Of a stretch of 64,000 bases of DNA, positions 53,851-63,124 are shown piece after piece (position 1 is the stretch's first letter; each line of letters opens with the position of its first letter). Under the pieces are notes generated by a model. The model searched no databases and was not told where the DNA came from. It worked only from the letters and a program-made list of their open reading frames with translations. A program made the position numbers and the translations under genes. The stretch is from Marvinbryantia formatexigens (GTDB lineage Bacteria; Bacillota; Clostridia; Oscillospirales; Ruminococcaceae). Where the stretch lies: NCBI GenBank assembly GCA_021771035.1, contig JAETPU010000001.1:248001-312000 (forward strand). The letters are read 5' to 3'.

Positions 53851-55257
53851 TTAGTCCTTCATGTTCAAAAATGTCACATAGGCCCGATAAGCCATATAGA
53901 TATCCAGTTTGGAGGTGACCTCGAAGGGAGCGTGCATGGACCAAACCGGAACGCCCACATCGATAACATCCATATTTTCCTCGGCCAGGTAAACAGCGAC
54001 CGTTCCTCCGCCGCCCTGATCCACCTTGCCCAGCTCGCCGGTCTGCCATACTACGCCGGCGTCGTCAAAGAGCTTTCTGAGCTTGGCGAAGAACACCGCA
54101 GAGGCTTCGCTGGTACCGCTCTTACCGCGGCTTCCGGTATATTTTTCGATGGAAACGCCGTAGTTCATATAGGCGCTGTTATACTTCTCTGTTACGTCAG
54201 GGAAGGTGGGATCCACAGCGGCGGCAACGTCGGAGGACAGGCACTCGCTGGAATCCAGGATATTGCGTACCGGGATACCATAGGGAGCCGCCAAATCCGC
54301 CAGGAAATGCTTGAGATAAGCCGATTTCATACCTGTGTTTCCGCAGCTGCCGATTTCCTCGCGGTCAGCAAACACCGTCACCGTGGTATACGTGGGGTTG
54401 GGGCTCTCCAGGGCCGCAATCAAAGAAGTATAGGCGCACACACGGTCATCCTGGCCGTAGCCGCCCACAAAGCTGCGGTCAAAGCCCACGTCTCTGGCGC
54501 CGAAGGCCGGCACAGCGGTGATCTCCGCTGTTACAAAGTCGCTCTCCACAATACTATATTTGTCAAAGAGGATCTTGGCAATCGCCAGCTTCACCCGCTG
54601 GCTCACCTTGTCGTCCTTAAAGGGGCAGCCGCCAACCACGATGTTGAGCTCTTCCCCCTTAATCCCCTCGGCAAGGGTGCGCTGGCTCTGCTGCTGGGCC
54701 AGATGGGGCAGCAGATCGTTAATGACAAATACCGGATCGCCCTCATCGTCTCCAATATGGATTTTCACCTGAGTGCCGTCCTTTTTCACCACAACCCCGT
54801 GCAGGGCCAGGGGCATTACCACCCACTGGTACTTCCTCAGCCCGCCATAGTAGTGGGTTTTAAAGAAAGCGGTCTGAGTGTCCTCATACAGGGGATGGGG
54901 CTTCATGTCAATGCGGGGGGAATCGATGTGGGAAGCCACCATCTTCACGCCCTCGCTCAGAGGCTTTGTTCCCATGGTGACAAAGGCCAGCGCCTTGCCG
55001 CGGTTATTCAGATACAATTTGTCGCCGGGGCCATATTTCTTACCCAGCTGATATTCCTCATAACCGTGCTCCTTGAGCATTGCGATGGTATATTCCACCA
55101 CCTCGCCCTCCGTTTTGCCATTGTCCAAAAAGGCCTTATAGCCCTCGCTGAACTCCTGGATGGCAGCCTGTGTGGCGTCGTCAATCCGGTCGTAGCCGTT
55201 TTTCGGGGTATCCAGCAGCTGCTCCTGCAGCTTCTCCCCCATTGTCTTTTCACTCAT
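53851..55257 (-). CDS. M18 family aminopeptidase
   Basis: A 468-residue metallo-aminopeptidase of the M18 (aspartyl-aminopeptidase-like) family. Metal and catalytic segments: ASHIDSPRIDMKPHPLYED, FADREEIGSCGNTG with the catalytic Glu, SSDVAAAVDPTFPDV, and C-terminal VPVWSMHAPFEV. Cytoplasmic, usually a large tetrahedral complex that trims peptides. ATG is chosen for GGAGGAA upstream. 14 nt follow the transglycosylase stop. Confidence 0.94.
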   Translation of the reverse strand: MSEKTMGEKLQEQLLDTPKNGYDRIDDATQAAIQEFSEGYKAFLDNGKTEGEVVEYTIAMLKEHGYEEYQLGKKYGPGDKLYLNNRGKALAFVTMGTKPLSEGVKMVASHIDSPRIDMKPHPLYEDTQTAFFKTHYYGGLRKYQWVVMPLALHGVVVKKDGTQVKIHIGDDEGDPVFVINDLLPHLAQQQSQRTLAEGIKGEELNIVVGGCPFKDDKVSQRVKLAIAKILFDKYSIVESDFVTAEITAVPAFGARDVGFDRSFVGGYGQDDRVCAYTSLIAALESPNPTYTTVTVFADREEIGSCGNTGMKSAYLKHFLADLAAPYGIPVRNILDSSECLSSDVAAAVDPTFPDVTEKYNSAYMNYGVSIEKYTGSRGKSGTSEASAVFFAKLRKLFDDAGVVWQTGELGKVDQGGGGTVAVYLAEENMDVIDVGVPVWSMHAPFEVTSKLDIYMAYRAYVTFLNMKD

Positions 55258-55271
55258 GAAGCATTCCTCCA

Positions 55272-55871
55272 TTACAGTTGATATAGTTGTTTATAGATAT
55301 TTCTGGCACGCAGAACCTTGGAAACATAGTGAGAGGTATCCGCAAAAGGGATCGTATCAATCGTCTTTGAATCCGCGGAATACTGGGAATCCGAAAGCCA
55401 CTGCAGCACCTGACCCCGCCCAGCGTGATAGGCCGCCAGCGCCGTCTCCTGGGAGCCGAATTCCTCCAGCAGCAGCCGCAGAAGATATGTGCCGTACCGG
55501 ATATTCTCCTGGGGATCGTACAGGATCTCATAGGATACAGCGCCAGTTTCCCCCATGCGGAACCGAATCCAATCCAGTGTGGGCTCCGTAATCTGCATCA
55601 GGCCCTTTGCCCCGATGTTGGACTGTGCGTCCGGCCGAAAGCTGCTCTCTGTACGGATTACCGCATATACCAGATCCACCGGGACGTCATTTTCCTGGGA
55701 GTATTTCCGGATCCACTCGTCATATTTGAGCGGATAGGCCTGCCGGAAAAAGACGGCGGTGCCGCCTGCCAGCAGTGCGAGGGTTAAAAGCAGGACCGCT
55801 GCCACCCACGGCCATCTGCGGCGCTTTTTAGTTGTCCACAGGCTTCTCTTGCCGTTTCGAATGGTTATCAC
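55272..55871 (-). CDS. Lytic transglycosylase (Slt-like)
   Basis: A 199-residue membrane-anchored muramidase. A basic N-terminus and one helix (about 22-42) precede the SLT domain: YAVIRTESSFRPDAQS with catalytic Glu, IGAKGLMQITEPT, and ALAAYHAGRGQVLQWL. It cleaves peptidoglycan with anhydro-MurNAc formation. GTG start with AAGG close by. Co-transcribed with the peptidase gene. Confidence 0.92.
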   Translation of the reverse strand: MITIRNGKRSLWTTKKRRRWPWVAAVLLLTLALLAGGTAVFFRQAYPLKYDEWIRKYSQENDVPVDLVYAVIRTESSFRPDAQSNIGAKGLMQITEPTLDWIRFRMGETGAVSYEILYDPQENIRYGTYLLRLLLEEFGSQETALAAYHAGRGQVLQWLSDSQYSADSKTIDTIPFADTSHYVSKVLRARNIYKQLYQL

Positions 55872-56222
55872 ATCCCCTTTTAACTCACTGCTCTTCCCGC
55901 GAACCTGCGATTATGCCGGAATCCGCGCCTTGCCCGCCAAACTTCATTTTCGCTTGGCTATTCCCGGGCGCTTTGCGGCTCCCTGGATACCTTACAAAAT
56001 GCCTTCTGAGGCGTTTGGGATAACGGGTAGGCTCGTTTTCCGCGACCCCAGGTACTCTGCCGCTAGGCAAAACCCAAACACAAAACTTTCCATTTCACCT
56101 GAATTCAGGAACCGGTCCCCCGCGTAAAACACGGAATTCCGGTAGCTTCACCGGGCGGTTAAACGACAACCGGCAGCAGCTGCCGCGCAACCGCAAATTC
56201 TCTCCGGCTGGTTCAATGTTTA

Positions 56223-56251
56223 TGGTACAATGTTCACGCAGGGCGTGAACA
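56223..56251 (+). promoter_or_regulatory. Extended -10 with GCGTGAACA palindrome, copy 2
   Basis: TGGTACAAT is directly followed by TGTTCACGC-AGG-GCGTGAACA (56231-56251), a perfect 9-bp-arm palindrome at the predicted start site. Related to 16765-16783. It would drive rightward transcription into a region with no gene. Confidence 0.45.
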
Positions 56252-56266
56252 TATCGGAGTTTTGCT

Positions 56267-56291
56267 CACCGGCCTGAAGGCAAGGCCGGTG
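56267..56291. terminator. GC hairpin downstream of the palindrome
   Basis: 9-bp stem CACCGGCCT / AGGCCGGTG with a short T run (TTTGG) after it. Possible terminator of a very short transcript. Confidence 0.35.
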
Positions 56292-56409
56292 TTTGGCAAA
56301 GCCAAACCGTTAAACGTCCCGTCGGTTCAGACTTTATGGTACTACAGTTCCCCGGCGTTGACAAGTCCAAACCTAGAAAAAGCTTCCAATGCCAGGTTTG
56401 CGCCTTCCA

Positions 56410-57039
56410 CTATTGGGCCGCGCAGTCTTTACAGTGCTCCCGAATCCATTCCAGCATAGCGTGTACCTGACGCTGAAGCCCTTCCAGCTCCCCGGTATTT
56501 TCTAACACGAACCGGCAGCGGCTGGTGTAGAACTCCTGGGGATTCTGCGCGGCAATGCGCATCCGGGCCTGCTGCGGATCCAGGGAATCCCTTGCCATAA
56601 TCCGCTCAAGGCGCTGCTGGGCAGGCGCCACCACGCAGGCCGTCCAGGTGCACAGGCTGTCGGCGCCGCTCTCAAAGAGCGTTGGCGCATCCAGCACCGA
56701 CAGGAGTTCTCCTGCCCGGCTGAGCTCCTTGAGCCGGTGTGAAATCTGATCCAAAATATGCGGAAAGGTAATCCGGTTGAGCGCCGCCAGTTTTTGGGGA
56801 TCTGAAAAGACAAGCTGTCCCAGCATTCGGCGGTTGAGGGTGCCGTCCTCACAGAGAATACCGGAAGAAAACTCCTGAGCCAGCTCCAGCAGGCACGGCT
56901 GTCCTTTAGCCACAACCTCCCGCGCCACAATATCCGCATCGATGACAGGGATCCCCTCCTGCCGCAGCCAGGCGCTCACTGTGGTTTTTCCTGCGCCGGT
57001 CTGGCCGGTGAGGCCCAAAACCGCAATTTTACACTCCAT
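56410..57039 (-). CDS. coaE: Dephospho-CoA kinase
   Basis: A 209-residue CoaE, last step of coenzyme A synthesis. P-loop GLTGQTGAGKTT, then the conserved VIDADIVAREVV, FPHILDQI and LDAPTLFESGAD, and RDSLDPQQARMRIAAQ. The Gly-to-Gln change in the P-loop (usually GxIGSGKS) is a mild oddity. The ATG at 57039 follows AAAGGATGAGGA. A frame extends upstream but lies outside the family. Confidence 0.95.
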   Translation of the reverse strand: MECKIAVLGLTGQTGAGKTTVSAWLRQEGIPVIDADIVAREVVAKGQPCLLELAQEFSSGILCEDGTLNRRMLGQLVFSDPQKLAALNRITFPHILDQISHRLKELSRAGELLSVLDAPTLFESGADSLCTWTACVVAPAQQRLERIMARDSLDPQQARMRIAAQNPQEFYTSRCRFVLENTGELEGLQRQVHAMLEWIREHCKDCAAQ

Positions 57040-57299
57040 TGTCCTCATCCTTTCCCCGCCTGCGCCGCCAGGATACGGAATTATCAGTCCGGAAGGGCAG
57101 CCGCCATTCCCCACTAAATCCGGCCCGGTGTTGGCAAGGCTTCCACCGGGCCGGAAATCCCAGTCCATCCTCCGCCAGGCAATGGGGACGCTCTGTGCAA
57201 AATCACCTGGCTTCCCATCTACCTCGAAAAGGGCTTGTAACCCGGCTGATTCCGCCGGCATCTCTCCTTCAGGCGGCACAGTGCCCAAACGGCATCTAT

Positions 57300-58379
57300 C
57301 TAGTATTCTTTCCCGGCTTCCAGCGTGATAATCTGATATCCTGCGGAACGGACAATCCTATTATAGACCGCCAGCCCCACGCCGTCCTTACTGGGACAGT
57401 GGGCATAGACCCGCACAGCCCCACACTCATCCAGCTGGCGCAGGACTTCAAACAGCAGCTCCGCCTGCACGGCAGGCTCTCCGCTGGGGCCGTAGCTGAG
57501 ATAGGGCACCCGCAGACAGGGAATATCCTCCTCGAAGCACATGGCATAGACGCCTGGAGCCGCATGGCTGTTGACATATTGGACAAACGCGTCTCGGGGG
57601 GCATCCACTAAAATCAAATCCGCCGCAGGGGCGTAATGCTTATATTTCATGCCGGGCGAGGCGGCCTTTTCCTCCCCGGTCAGCTGATGGTACACCGCGT
57701 CATGCACCTGTACCTGGGGCAGGACCTCCCTGAGCTGTTCCAGAGTGACAGCCCCCGGACGCAGCAAAAGCGGTACTTCTTCTGCAAAACTGATGACGGT
57801 AGATTCCACCCCGACACCGCAGGGGCCGCCGTCTACAATGGCATCCACCCGGCCCATCAGGTCCTGTATGCAGTGAGCCGCCGTTGTGGGGCTGGGCTTT
57901 CCGGAGAGGTTTGCCGAGGGCGCAGCCAAGGGCACCCCCGCCAGCCGGATCAATTCCTGGGCCACCGGATGGCTGGGAAAACGGACAGCCACCGTATCCA
58001 GCCCGCCGGAGGTCACATCGGGTATCAGGCTGCTTTTAGGGAAAATCATGGTCAATGGCCCCGGCCAGTACCGCTGGGCAAGCTGTGCCGCGCCGGCGGG
58101 GAGTTCTCCTCTGATAAGTTTGGGAAGCATCGCCAAACTGCTGATGTGCACAATCAAGGGGTTATCCTGGGGCCGGCCCTTGGCCCTGAAAATTTCAGCC
58201 ACCGCCGCGGGATTGAACGCGTCGGCAGCCAAACCATATACTGTTTCCGTCGGGATTGCCACCAAACCGCCGTCCCGCAGGAGTTTTGCGGCAGCCTGAA
58301 GCTTTCGGCGCTCCTGAGGCTGGCTGAGCAGTTCAGGCGCTTCCATCGTAATGAGCTCGGTATGCTTCATTCTGGTCAT
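57300..58379 (-). CDS. L-threonylcarbamoyladenylate synthase (Sua5 type)
   Basis: A 359-residue Sua5/YwlC, which makes threonylcarbamoyl-AMP for t6A37 in tRNA. The YrdC domain (about 25-210) has GGLVAIPTETVYGLAADAF, KGRPQDNPLIVHI and SANLSGKPSPTTA; the C-terminal Sua5 domain follows from about 235 (SPGMKYKHYAPAADLILVD). Start uncertain between ATG 58379 and ATG 58370. It lies 33 nt after prfA. Confidence 0.95.
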   Translation of the reverse strand: MTRMKHTELITMEAPELLSQPQERRKLQAAAKLLRDGGLVAIPTETVYGLAADAFNPAAVAEIFRAKGRPQDNPLIVHISSLAMLPKLIRGELPAGAAQLAQRYWPGPLTMIFPKSSLIPDVTSGGLDTVAVRFPSHPVAQELIRLAGVPLAAPSANLSGKPSPTTAAHCIQDLMGRVDAIVDGGPCGVGVESTVISFAEEVPLLLRPGAVTLEQLREVLPQVQVHDAVYHQLTGEEKAASPGMKYKHYAPAADLILVDAPRDAFVQYVNSHAAPGVYAMCFEEDIPCLRVPYLSYGPSGEPAVQAELLFEVLRQLDECGAVRVYAHCPSKDGVGLAVYNRIVRSAGYQIITLEAGKEY

Positions 58380-58412
58380 CCCATTCTTAAAAAATTCGGT
58401 ATTGCAAAGGCA

Positions 58413-59489
58413 TTATTCATCCTGGCTGGAATTGAGCTTTTCCGCCTGATCAAAGGTAATCAGGGCGTCAATGAGCTCGTCCAGGTCCCCATCCATAATG
58501 GCTTCGATACGGTACAGGGTCAGGCCGATGCGGTGATCAGTCACACGGCCCTGGGGGAAGTTATAGGTCCTGATACGCTCAGAACGGTTTCCCGTTCCCA
58601 CCTGCAGTTTGCGCTCGCTGGCAATTTTCTCATTCTGCTCCGCCAGCTTGGCCTCATAAATCCTGGACCGGAGGATTTTCATGGCCTTGTCCTTATTCTT
58701 ATACTGGCTGCGCTCGTCCTGGCATTCCACCACGATACCAGTGGGCAGATGGGTGATGCGGATGGCGGATTCCGTCTTATTCACGTGCTGGCCGCCTGCG
58801 CCGCCGGAACGGTAGGTGTCAATCTGCAGATCCCCGGGATCAATCTGGACGTCCACATCCTCCACCTCGGGGAGCACCGCTACTGTCACTGTTGAGGTAT
58901 GAATACGCCCGGCGGCCTCTGTCTCCGGAACGCGCTGCACCCGGTGCACGCCGCTTTCAAATTTCAGTTTGGAATAGGCGCCCTCCCCCTCCAGAGAAAA
59001 GCTGACCTCCTTAAAGCCGCCCAGCTCGGTCTGGTTGCCGTTGAGCAATTCGGTTTTCCAGCCCTGGCGCTCGGCATACATACTGTACATCCGGTACAAG
59101 GAATTGGCAAACAATGCCGCCTCATCCCCGCCGGCGCCGCCGCGGATTTCCACAATGACGTTCTTTTCGTCGTTGGGATCCTTGGGCAAAAGCAGGATTT
59201 TTAATTCCCCCGCAAAGGTCTCCATAGCCTGGCGGCTCTGGGTGAGCTGTTCCTCCACCATCTCGCGGAAGTCATGCTCCAGGCCTCCCGCATCCAGCAT
59301 TTCCCGCGCCTCCTCCATATCGGCCTTAGCGGCGGAATATTCCCGGAATTTTTCTACTATCGGAGTGAGATATTTATATTCCTTCATCAGGTTTTTGTAT
59401 TGTTCATTGTCGCTGATCACCTGCGGATCCATCAGCTTTTCATTGATGGATTCGTAGCGCTGCTCTACTTCCTTGAGCTTTTCAAACAT
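58413..59489 (-). CDS. prfA: Peptide chain release factor 1
   Basis: A 358-residue RF1 recognising UAA and UAG. GGQ is at 232-234 within [18 protein letters not shown]; the stop-codon-reading P-x-T motif is P188-E-T190. Length is normal. Sits between the DUF951 and Sua5 genes, all on one strand. Confidence 0.98.
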   Translation of the reverse strand: MFEKLKEVEQRYESINEKLMDPQVISDNEQYKNLMKEYKYLTPIVEKFREYSAAKADMEEAREMLDAGGLEHDFREMVEEQLTQSRQAMETFAGELKILLLPKDPNDEKNVIVEIRGGAGGDEAALFANSLYRMYSMYAERQGWKTELLNGNQTELGGFKEVSFSLEGEGAYSKLKFESGVHRVQRVPETEAAGRIHTSTVTVAVLPEVEDVDVQIDPGDLQIDTYRSGGAGGQHVNKTESAIRITHLPTGIVVECQDERSQYKNKDKAMKILRSRIYEAKLAEQNEKIASERKLQVGTGNRSERIRTYNFPQGRVTDHRIGLTLYRIEAIMDGDLDELIDALITFDQAEKLNSSQDE

Positions 59490-59561
59490 ACTCGTTCTCC
59501 TTCTCTGTACAATCTTATCTATCGTGTGTCAAATAGGTATGTTCTATTCCAAAGGCTCCCG

Positions 59562-59765
59562 TCAGCCCTTTTCCCTGGCGGCGTCCTCGGCAGTGAGAAT
59601 TTTTCTGATATTTTTTTCCACCTTTGCCCGGGGCACCATAACTTCATGGGAGCATTTCAAGCAGCGAATTTTAAAATCCATCCCCACCCGCAGCACCAAA
59701 AACCGGTTTTCACCGCAGGGATGGTTTTTTTTCATCATGAGAACGTCTCCAACCTTTACATCCAT
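59562..59765 (-). CDS. DUF951 family protein
   Basis: A 67-residue DUF951 member, common in Firmicutes near translation genes. MDVKVGDVLMMKKNHPCGEN and RFLVLRVGMDFKIRCLKCSHEVMVPR are characteristic, with Cys residues at HPCG and CLKC that may bind zinc. Function unknown. First gene of the DUF951-prfA-sua5 unit. Confidence 0.92.
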   Translation of the reverse strand: MDVKVGDVLMMKKNHPCGENRFLVLRVGMDFKIRCLKCSHEVMVPRAKVEKNIRKILTAEDAAREKG

Positions 59766-59865
59766 GGGTATGCTCCTTCCTGCCGGGAATGATATAAAAA
59801 GGAATTCAAGTACGGGAAACTTCCGTTTTCCCTGGTATGAGAATTCTGTGGCACTACAGAAAAAT

Positions 59866-59895
59866 ATTATACCAGATTTCCGCTGTTCTTGGCAA
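59866..59895 (-). promoter_or_regulatory. Promoter of the DUF951-prfA unit
   Basis: TTGCCA (59890-59895) and a perfect TATAAT (59866-59871) with an 18-nt spacer and an extended TGG before the -10, on the minus strand. Confidence 0.8.
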
Positions 59896-60266
59896 ATAAT
59901 TTTACAGCTTTTTCCGAAACCGGTTCTATCCTTTTCCCGTCATTTTTTTATGTAAAATCAGCAGCAGGCACATCCGGCATAAAAGCGCCTCCCTTTCCAG
60001 GGGGGAAAGCGTTCCTTGCAGCGCCGCGCCCAAAGCCAGGCGCAGAAACACAGGTTCCAATTGGGATAGAAACCGCATAACCGGGGAACACTATCAGAGC
60101 ATACCCGTAAATAAATTCCCGTCCCGCACAGCGCCGCTCAAAGCCAAACCCTATTCTTTCAGCCAATTGTGCCCAAAACTGTACTGCTTAATCAGCTTGT
60201 TTGTCCCGGATTAAAACGGGCTGTATGAAATTCAGCATATTCCCAGCCGAAAGGAGTTATCAAAAC
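59896..60266. other. Divergent intergenic, no gene seen
   Basis: About 370 nt between the DUF951 promoter and the next plus-strand gene. No clear promoter for the latter and no structured element noticed. Confidence 0.4.
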
Positions 60267-60662
60267 ATGGAATGCAAGTTAACCTGTGAGTTTGAAAGCA
60301 TTGAATTTGCGGAACTGGCCGTAGGGGAACTCCAGAAGTGGAGGGATTCCATCTACGGCGTCGCCCTCTCCTGCCGCAATAACCCCGGGGAGGATTATTT
60401 TTCCCAGGTTGTCTATCCGCTGGCGGCCTCCGGCGCCGATGTCAACAACGGGCCTGGCACCGGTTCTATTTCCACTGAAAATGGAAATGCGGTCTCGTAT
60501 ATTCCGATTATCGACACTCAGGTGTCCGATGACGGCGCGATTCCGGAACCCTATACAGAGCGCAGCTGCCGGCTGAAAGTTACCTGCTCCGCCCAGAGCG
60601 TCCGTCCCATTGCAGCAAAACTGCGCAGCCTGGGCGCTATCCACATTCAGTGGAGAGCCTGA
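60267..60662 (+). CDS. Protein of unknown function, 131 aa
   Basis: 131 residues with no signal peptide or membrane helix. The N-terminal half (MECKLTCEFESIEFAELAVG, then LQKWRDSIYGVALSC) and the C-terminal half (RSCRLKVTCSAQSVRPIAAK, then LRSLGAIHIQW) read as two beta-alpha-beta halves of a ferredoxin-like fold, joined by a Gly/Asn-rich middle. AAAGGAG lies 10 nt before the ATG and a terminator follows. Family not recognised. Confident as a gene from codon use and signals. Confidence 0.75.
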   Translation: MECKLTCEFESIEFAELAVGELQKWRDSIYGVALSCRNNPGEDYFSQVVYPLAASGADVNNGPGTGSISTENGNAVSYIPIIDTQVSDDGAIPEPYTERSCRLKVTCSAQSVRPIAAKLRSLGAIHIQWRA

Positions 60663-60674
60663 CCCCACTTTTTG

Positions 60675-60703
60675 ACCGCCAAACCGCAGTTTGGCGGTTT
60701 TTG
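60675..60703 (+). terminator. Terminator after the 131-aa gene
   Basis: 9-bp stem CCGCCAAAC / GTTTGGCGG, loop CGCA, followed by T5. Confidence 0.88.
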
Positions 60704-60938
60704 TTTGCCGTGTGCATACCAAACTCTTTTTTGGAATATGAATGTCAGGAAAAGACAGGGAGCCGTAGTTAATAAACGCAACCTCATTCTGGTTCCGGCA
60801 GGCTAAAGGGCATTTTTGCAAGTTCCATTCGGCCCGTGCCGGCTGTTTTTTGGAGTTTATTTACTATCAAAGAGGGATTCCGGCAGGCCATTGAGGAATT
60901 CCCCTTTCCCATAGAACAAAAAAGAGGAGGTCCCTAAA

Positions 60939-61910
60939 ATGAGCCAGTATCAACCGGAAGGTCTGCTGCTAGATACATATGAAAATCAGTGTGCGATCCG
61001 ATCTCTGGCATCCCTGCAGGAGGCAGCCGCCCACTCCAGAATCCTGGAGGCCCGTGCCGTGGTGTGCGACAATGAACACAACCTGATTGTAGATCTGGGG
61101 GAGGTCCGCGGCATCATCCCCCGTCAGGAGGGTGCAATCGGCATTGCGGACGGCACCACCAGGGATATCGCCCTGATCTCCAAGGTGAATAAACCGGTGT
61201 GCTTTAAAATCATCGGATTTCAGGCCGATTCCTCCGGGGCGCCATGCGCCATTTTGTCCCGGCGCATCGTTCAGGAAGAATGCCGCCGCAGTTATGTTGA
61301 CAACTTAATGCCCGGAGATGTGATTCCGGTGAAGGTGACTCACTTTGAGCCCTTTGGCTGTTTTGTGGATATTGGATGCGGGATTTCCTCGCTGATTCCC
61401 ATCGATTCCATTTCCGTTTCCCGCATTTCCCATCCGCGGGACCGCTTCCGCATCGGACAAATGATCCGCGCCGTGGTGCGCCTGGTGGATCCCGACGGAC
61501 GTATCACCCTCTCCCACAAGGAGCTTCTGGGCACCTGGGAGGAAAACGCCGCCCTCTTCTGCGCGGGGGAAACCGTAGCCGGTATCATCCGTTCCGTGGA
61601 GGACTACGGCGTATTCATTGAGCTGGCGCCCAATCTGGCAGGGCTTGCGGAGCCCCGGGAGGATGTTGCCCCCGGCCAGCACGCCAGCGTATACATCAAA
61701 AGCCTCATCCCCGAAAAGATGAAGGTGAAGCTCATTATTGTGGATGCCTTCGACGCCCAGTACCAGCCTGAGCCCCTGCACTACTTCTATACCGGCGAAC
61801 ATCTGGACTGGTGGCGTTACTCCCCCGCCGGATGTTCCCGCGCCCTGGAAAGCCGTTTTGGGCCGGCCTGCGGCAGCACTTCGGCGGAACTTGAGGGGAC
61901 AGTCCTTTGA
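60939..61910 (+). CDS. S1 RNA-binding domain protein (RpsA-like)
   Basis: A 323-residue protein with up to three S1/OB-fold domains: an incomplete one at about 35-100, a clear one at 125-195 (PVKVTHFEPFGCFVDIGCGI, then PHRDRFRIGQ-like SHPRDRFRIGQMIRAV), and one at about 208-270 (AGIIRSVEDYGVFIELAPNL). The C-terminal 50 residues have aromatic patches and no known domain. Probably an RNA-binding translation factor; not the canonical S1 of Gram-negatives. GAGGAGG precedes the ATG. Overlaps the next gene by 4 nt. Confidence 0.88.
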   Translation: MSQYQPEGLLLDTYENQCAIRSLASLQEAAAHSRILEARAVVCDNEHNLIVDLGEVRGIIPRQEGAIGIADGTTRDIALISKVNKPVCFKIIGFQADSSGAPCAILSRRIVQEECRRSYVDNLMPGDVIPVKVTHFEPFGCFVDIGCGISSLIPIDSISVSRISHPRDRFRIGQMIRAVVRLVDPDGRITLSHKELLGTWEENAALFCAGETVAGIIRSVEDYGVFIELAPNLAGLAEPREDVAPGQHASVYIKSLIPEKMKVKLIIVDAFDAQYQPEPLHYFYTGEHLDWWRYSPAGCSRALESRFGPACGSTSAELEGTVL

Positions 61911-62812
61911 GGCAGCTTCACAGCTTTGGGGTCATCCGTCTGCGCGGAAGCAAGCCAGCGGCCGTCCTCTGCTTTTTGCTGGTGCTGGCCGTGGGGGTGT
62001 TCACCGCAAAATGGGCCTGGAAAACCCACCCCATACAGGCGGAATCCGTATCAGCCGGCGCTGAGCCAAGTATCGAAATTCCCATTATCATGTACCACCA
62101 CTTTCTGGAGGATCCGGGGCGCCTGGGGGATTATGTGGTGTCCCCCCAGCAGTTTGCGGACGATTTGGCCTATCTTCAGCAGCTGGGCTACACCACTGTG
62201 ACAACTGAGGACTTGATCCAGTATGTGGACAATAACGTCCCCCTGCCCGAAAAGCCCGTGATGATTACCATCGACGATGGCTACGAAAGTGTGTACGCCT
62301 ATGCCTATCCGATTTTAAAGCAATTTGAGTCCAAGGCCGTGGTCGCGGTGATCGGGCGGTTTTCCCAGGAGTATTCCCACTCCAGCGATCACAGCGTCCT
62401 GTATTCCCATCTCACCTGGGATCAGATAGGCGAAATGTCCCAAAGCGGCCTTATTGAGTTTGCAAACCATTCCTATGATCTCCATGATTCCGCCAGCGGC
62501 GCCCGCCGCCTATCCGGTGAGAACACCGATGAGTACCGCCTGCGGCTGAGCCGGGACGTCCTGCAAACCCAGGAGCTTCTAAAGGACGCTTCGGGCACGC
62601 TTGTACACTGTTTCGCCTATCCCTTTGGGTTTTATTCCAAGGACTCTGACAGCATTCTGGCCTCCCTTAGCTTTCGGGTCACCCTTTCCTGCGAGGAGCG
62701 CATCAGCCGGATCTGCAGGGGGGATCCCCAATGCCTGTACCGCCTGGGCCGGTTTAACCGCCCAGCGTCAGCCAGCCGGGATGCTTTTTTTAAAAAGGCG
62801 CTGGGGCTTTGA
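61907..62812 (+). CDS. Polysaccharide deacetylase, membrane-anchored
   Basis: A 301-residue NodB-domain protein. One helix (about 17-35) anchors it outside the cell; the catalytic motif ITIDDGYES puts Asp123-Asp124 in place, and the metal motif reads NHSYDLH near residue 187, both intact, in contrast to the first deacetylase-like protein of this window. C-terminal AYPFGFYSKDSD is the expected active-site strand. It starts at TTG (TTGA overlap with the S1 gene stop), so translation is coupled. Likely modifies peptidoglycan or another wall glycan. Confidence 0.88.
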   Translation: MRQLHSFGVIRLRGSKPAAVLCFLLVLAVGVFTAKWAWKTHPIQAESVSAGAEPSIEIPIIMYHHFLEDPGRLGDYVVSPQQFADDLAYLQQLGYTTVTTEDLIQYVDNNVPLPEKPVMITIDDGYESVYAYAYPILKQFESKAVVAVIGRFSQEYSHSSDHSVLYSHLTWDQIGEMSQSGLIEFANHSYDLHDSASGARRLSGENTDEYRLRLSRDVLQTQELLKDASGTLVHCFAYPFGFYSKDSDSILASLSFRVTLSCEERISRICRGDPQCLYRLGRFNRPASASRDAFFKKALGL

Positions 62813-63124
62813 AACAGCAGCGGCGAGCCAGGATCCGCAGCCTGAAAGGATGTTGTTGGCCCGCGCTGCCGTGCTTCATCAAATCCGTACGGGTCCAAGC
62901 CCCGCTGGGCGGCTTTCACGAGCTTGGGTACCTCCATCTTTTGCCGGCGGCAGAACTCAGAGCACCGGCATCCCCCAAAAAGGCGGCGCAGAGGGACCGC
63001 CTCCGCACTTTTTGCTGTAAAGTCAATTTTCTTTACACAGTCCCAACCCGTATGATACCGCCGCTTTTCGCCCTGCCGGGCATCCAACACACTGATCCCC
63101 CAGCTATGGAAAGGATGTTTTGCT
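62813..63124. other. Intergenic, no gene seen
   Basis: 312 nt before the symporter. No terminator, promoter pair or glycine riboswitch core was recognised. Confidence 0.4.

Larger units (their letters stand above)
55872..56409. other. Long intergenic with promoter-operator-hairpin cluster
   Basis: 540 nt, no gene seen. The part at 56223-56291 carries an extended -10, a palindrome and a GC hairpin, described separately; a TTGACA occurs near 56366 on the plus strand without a partner. Confidence 0.45.

Noticed and set aside
62813-63124. Glycine riboswitch before the AGCS symporter
   Set aside because: Looked for the conserved GGAGAG core and tandem aptamers; neither is present.
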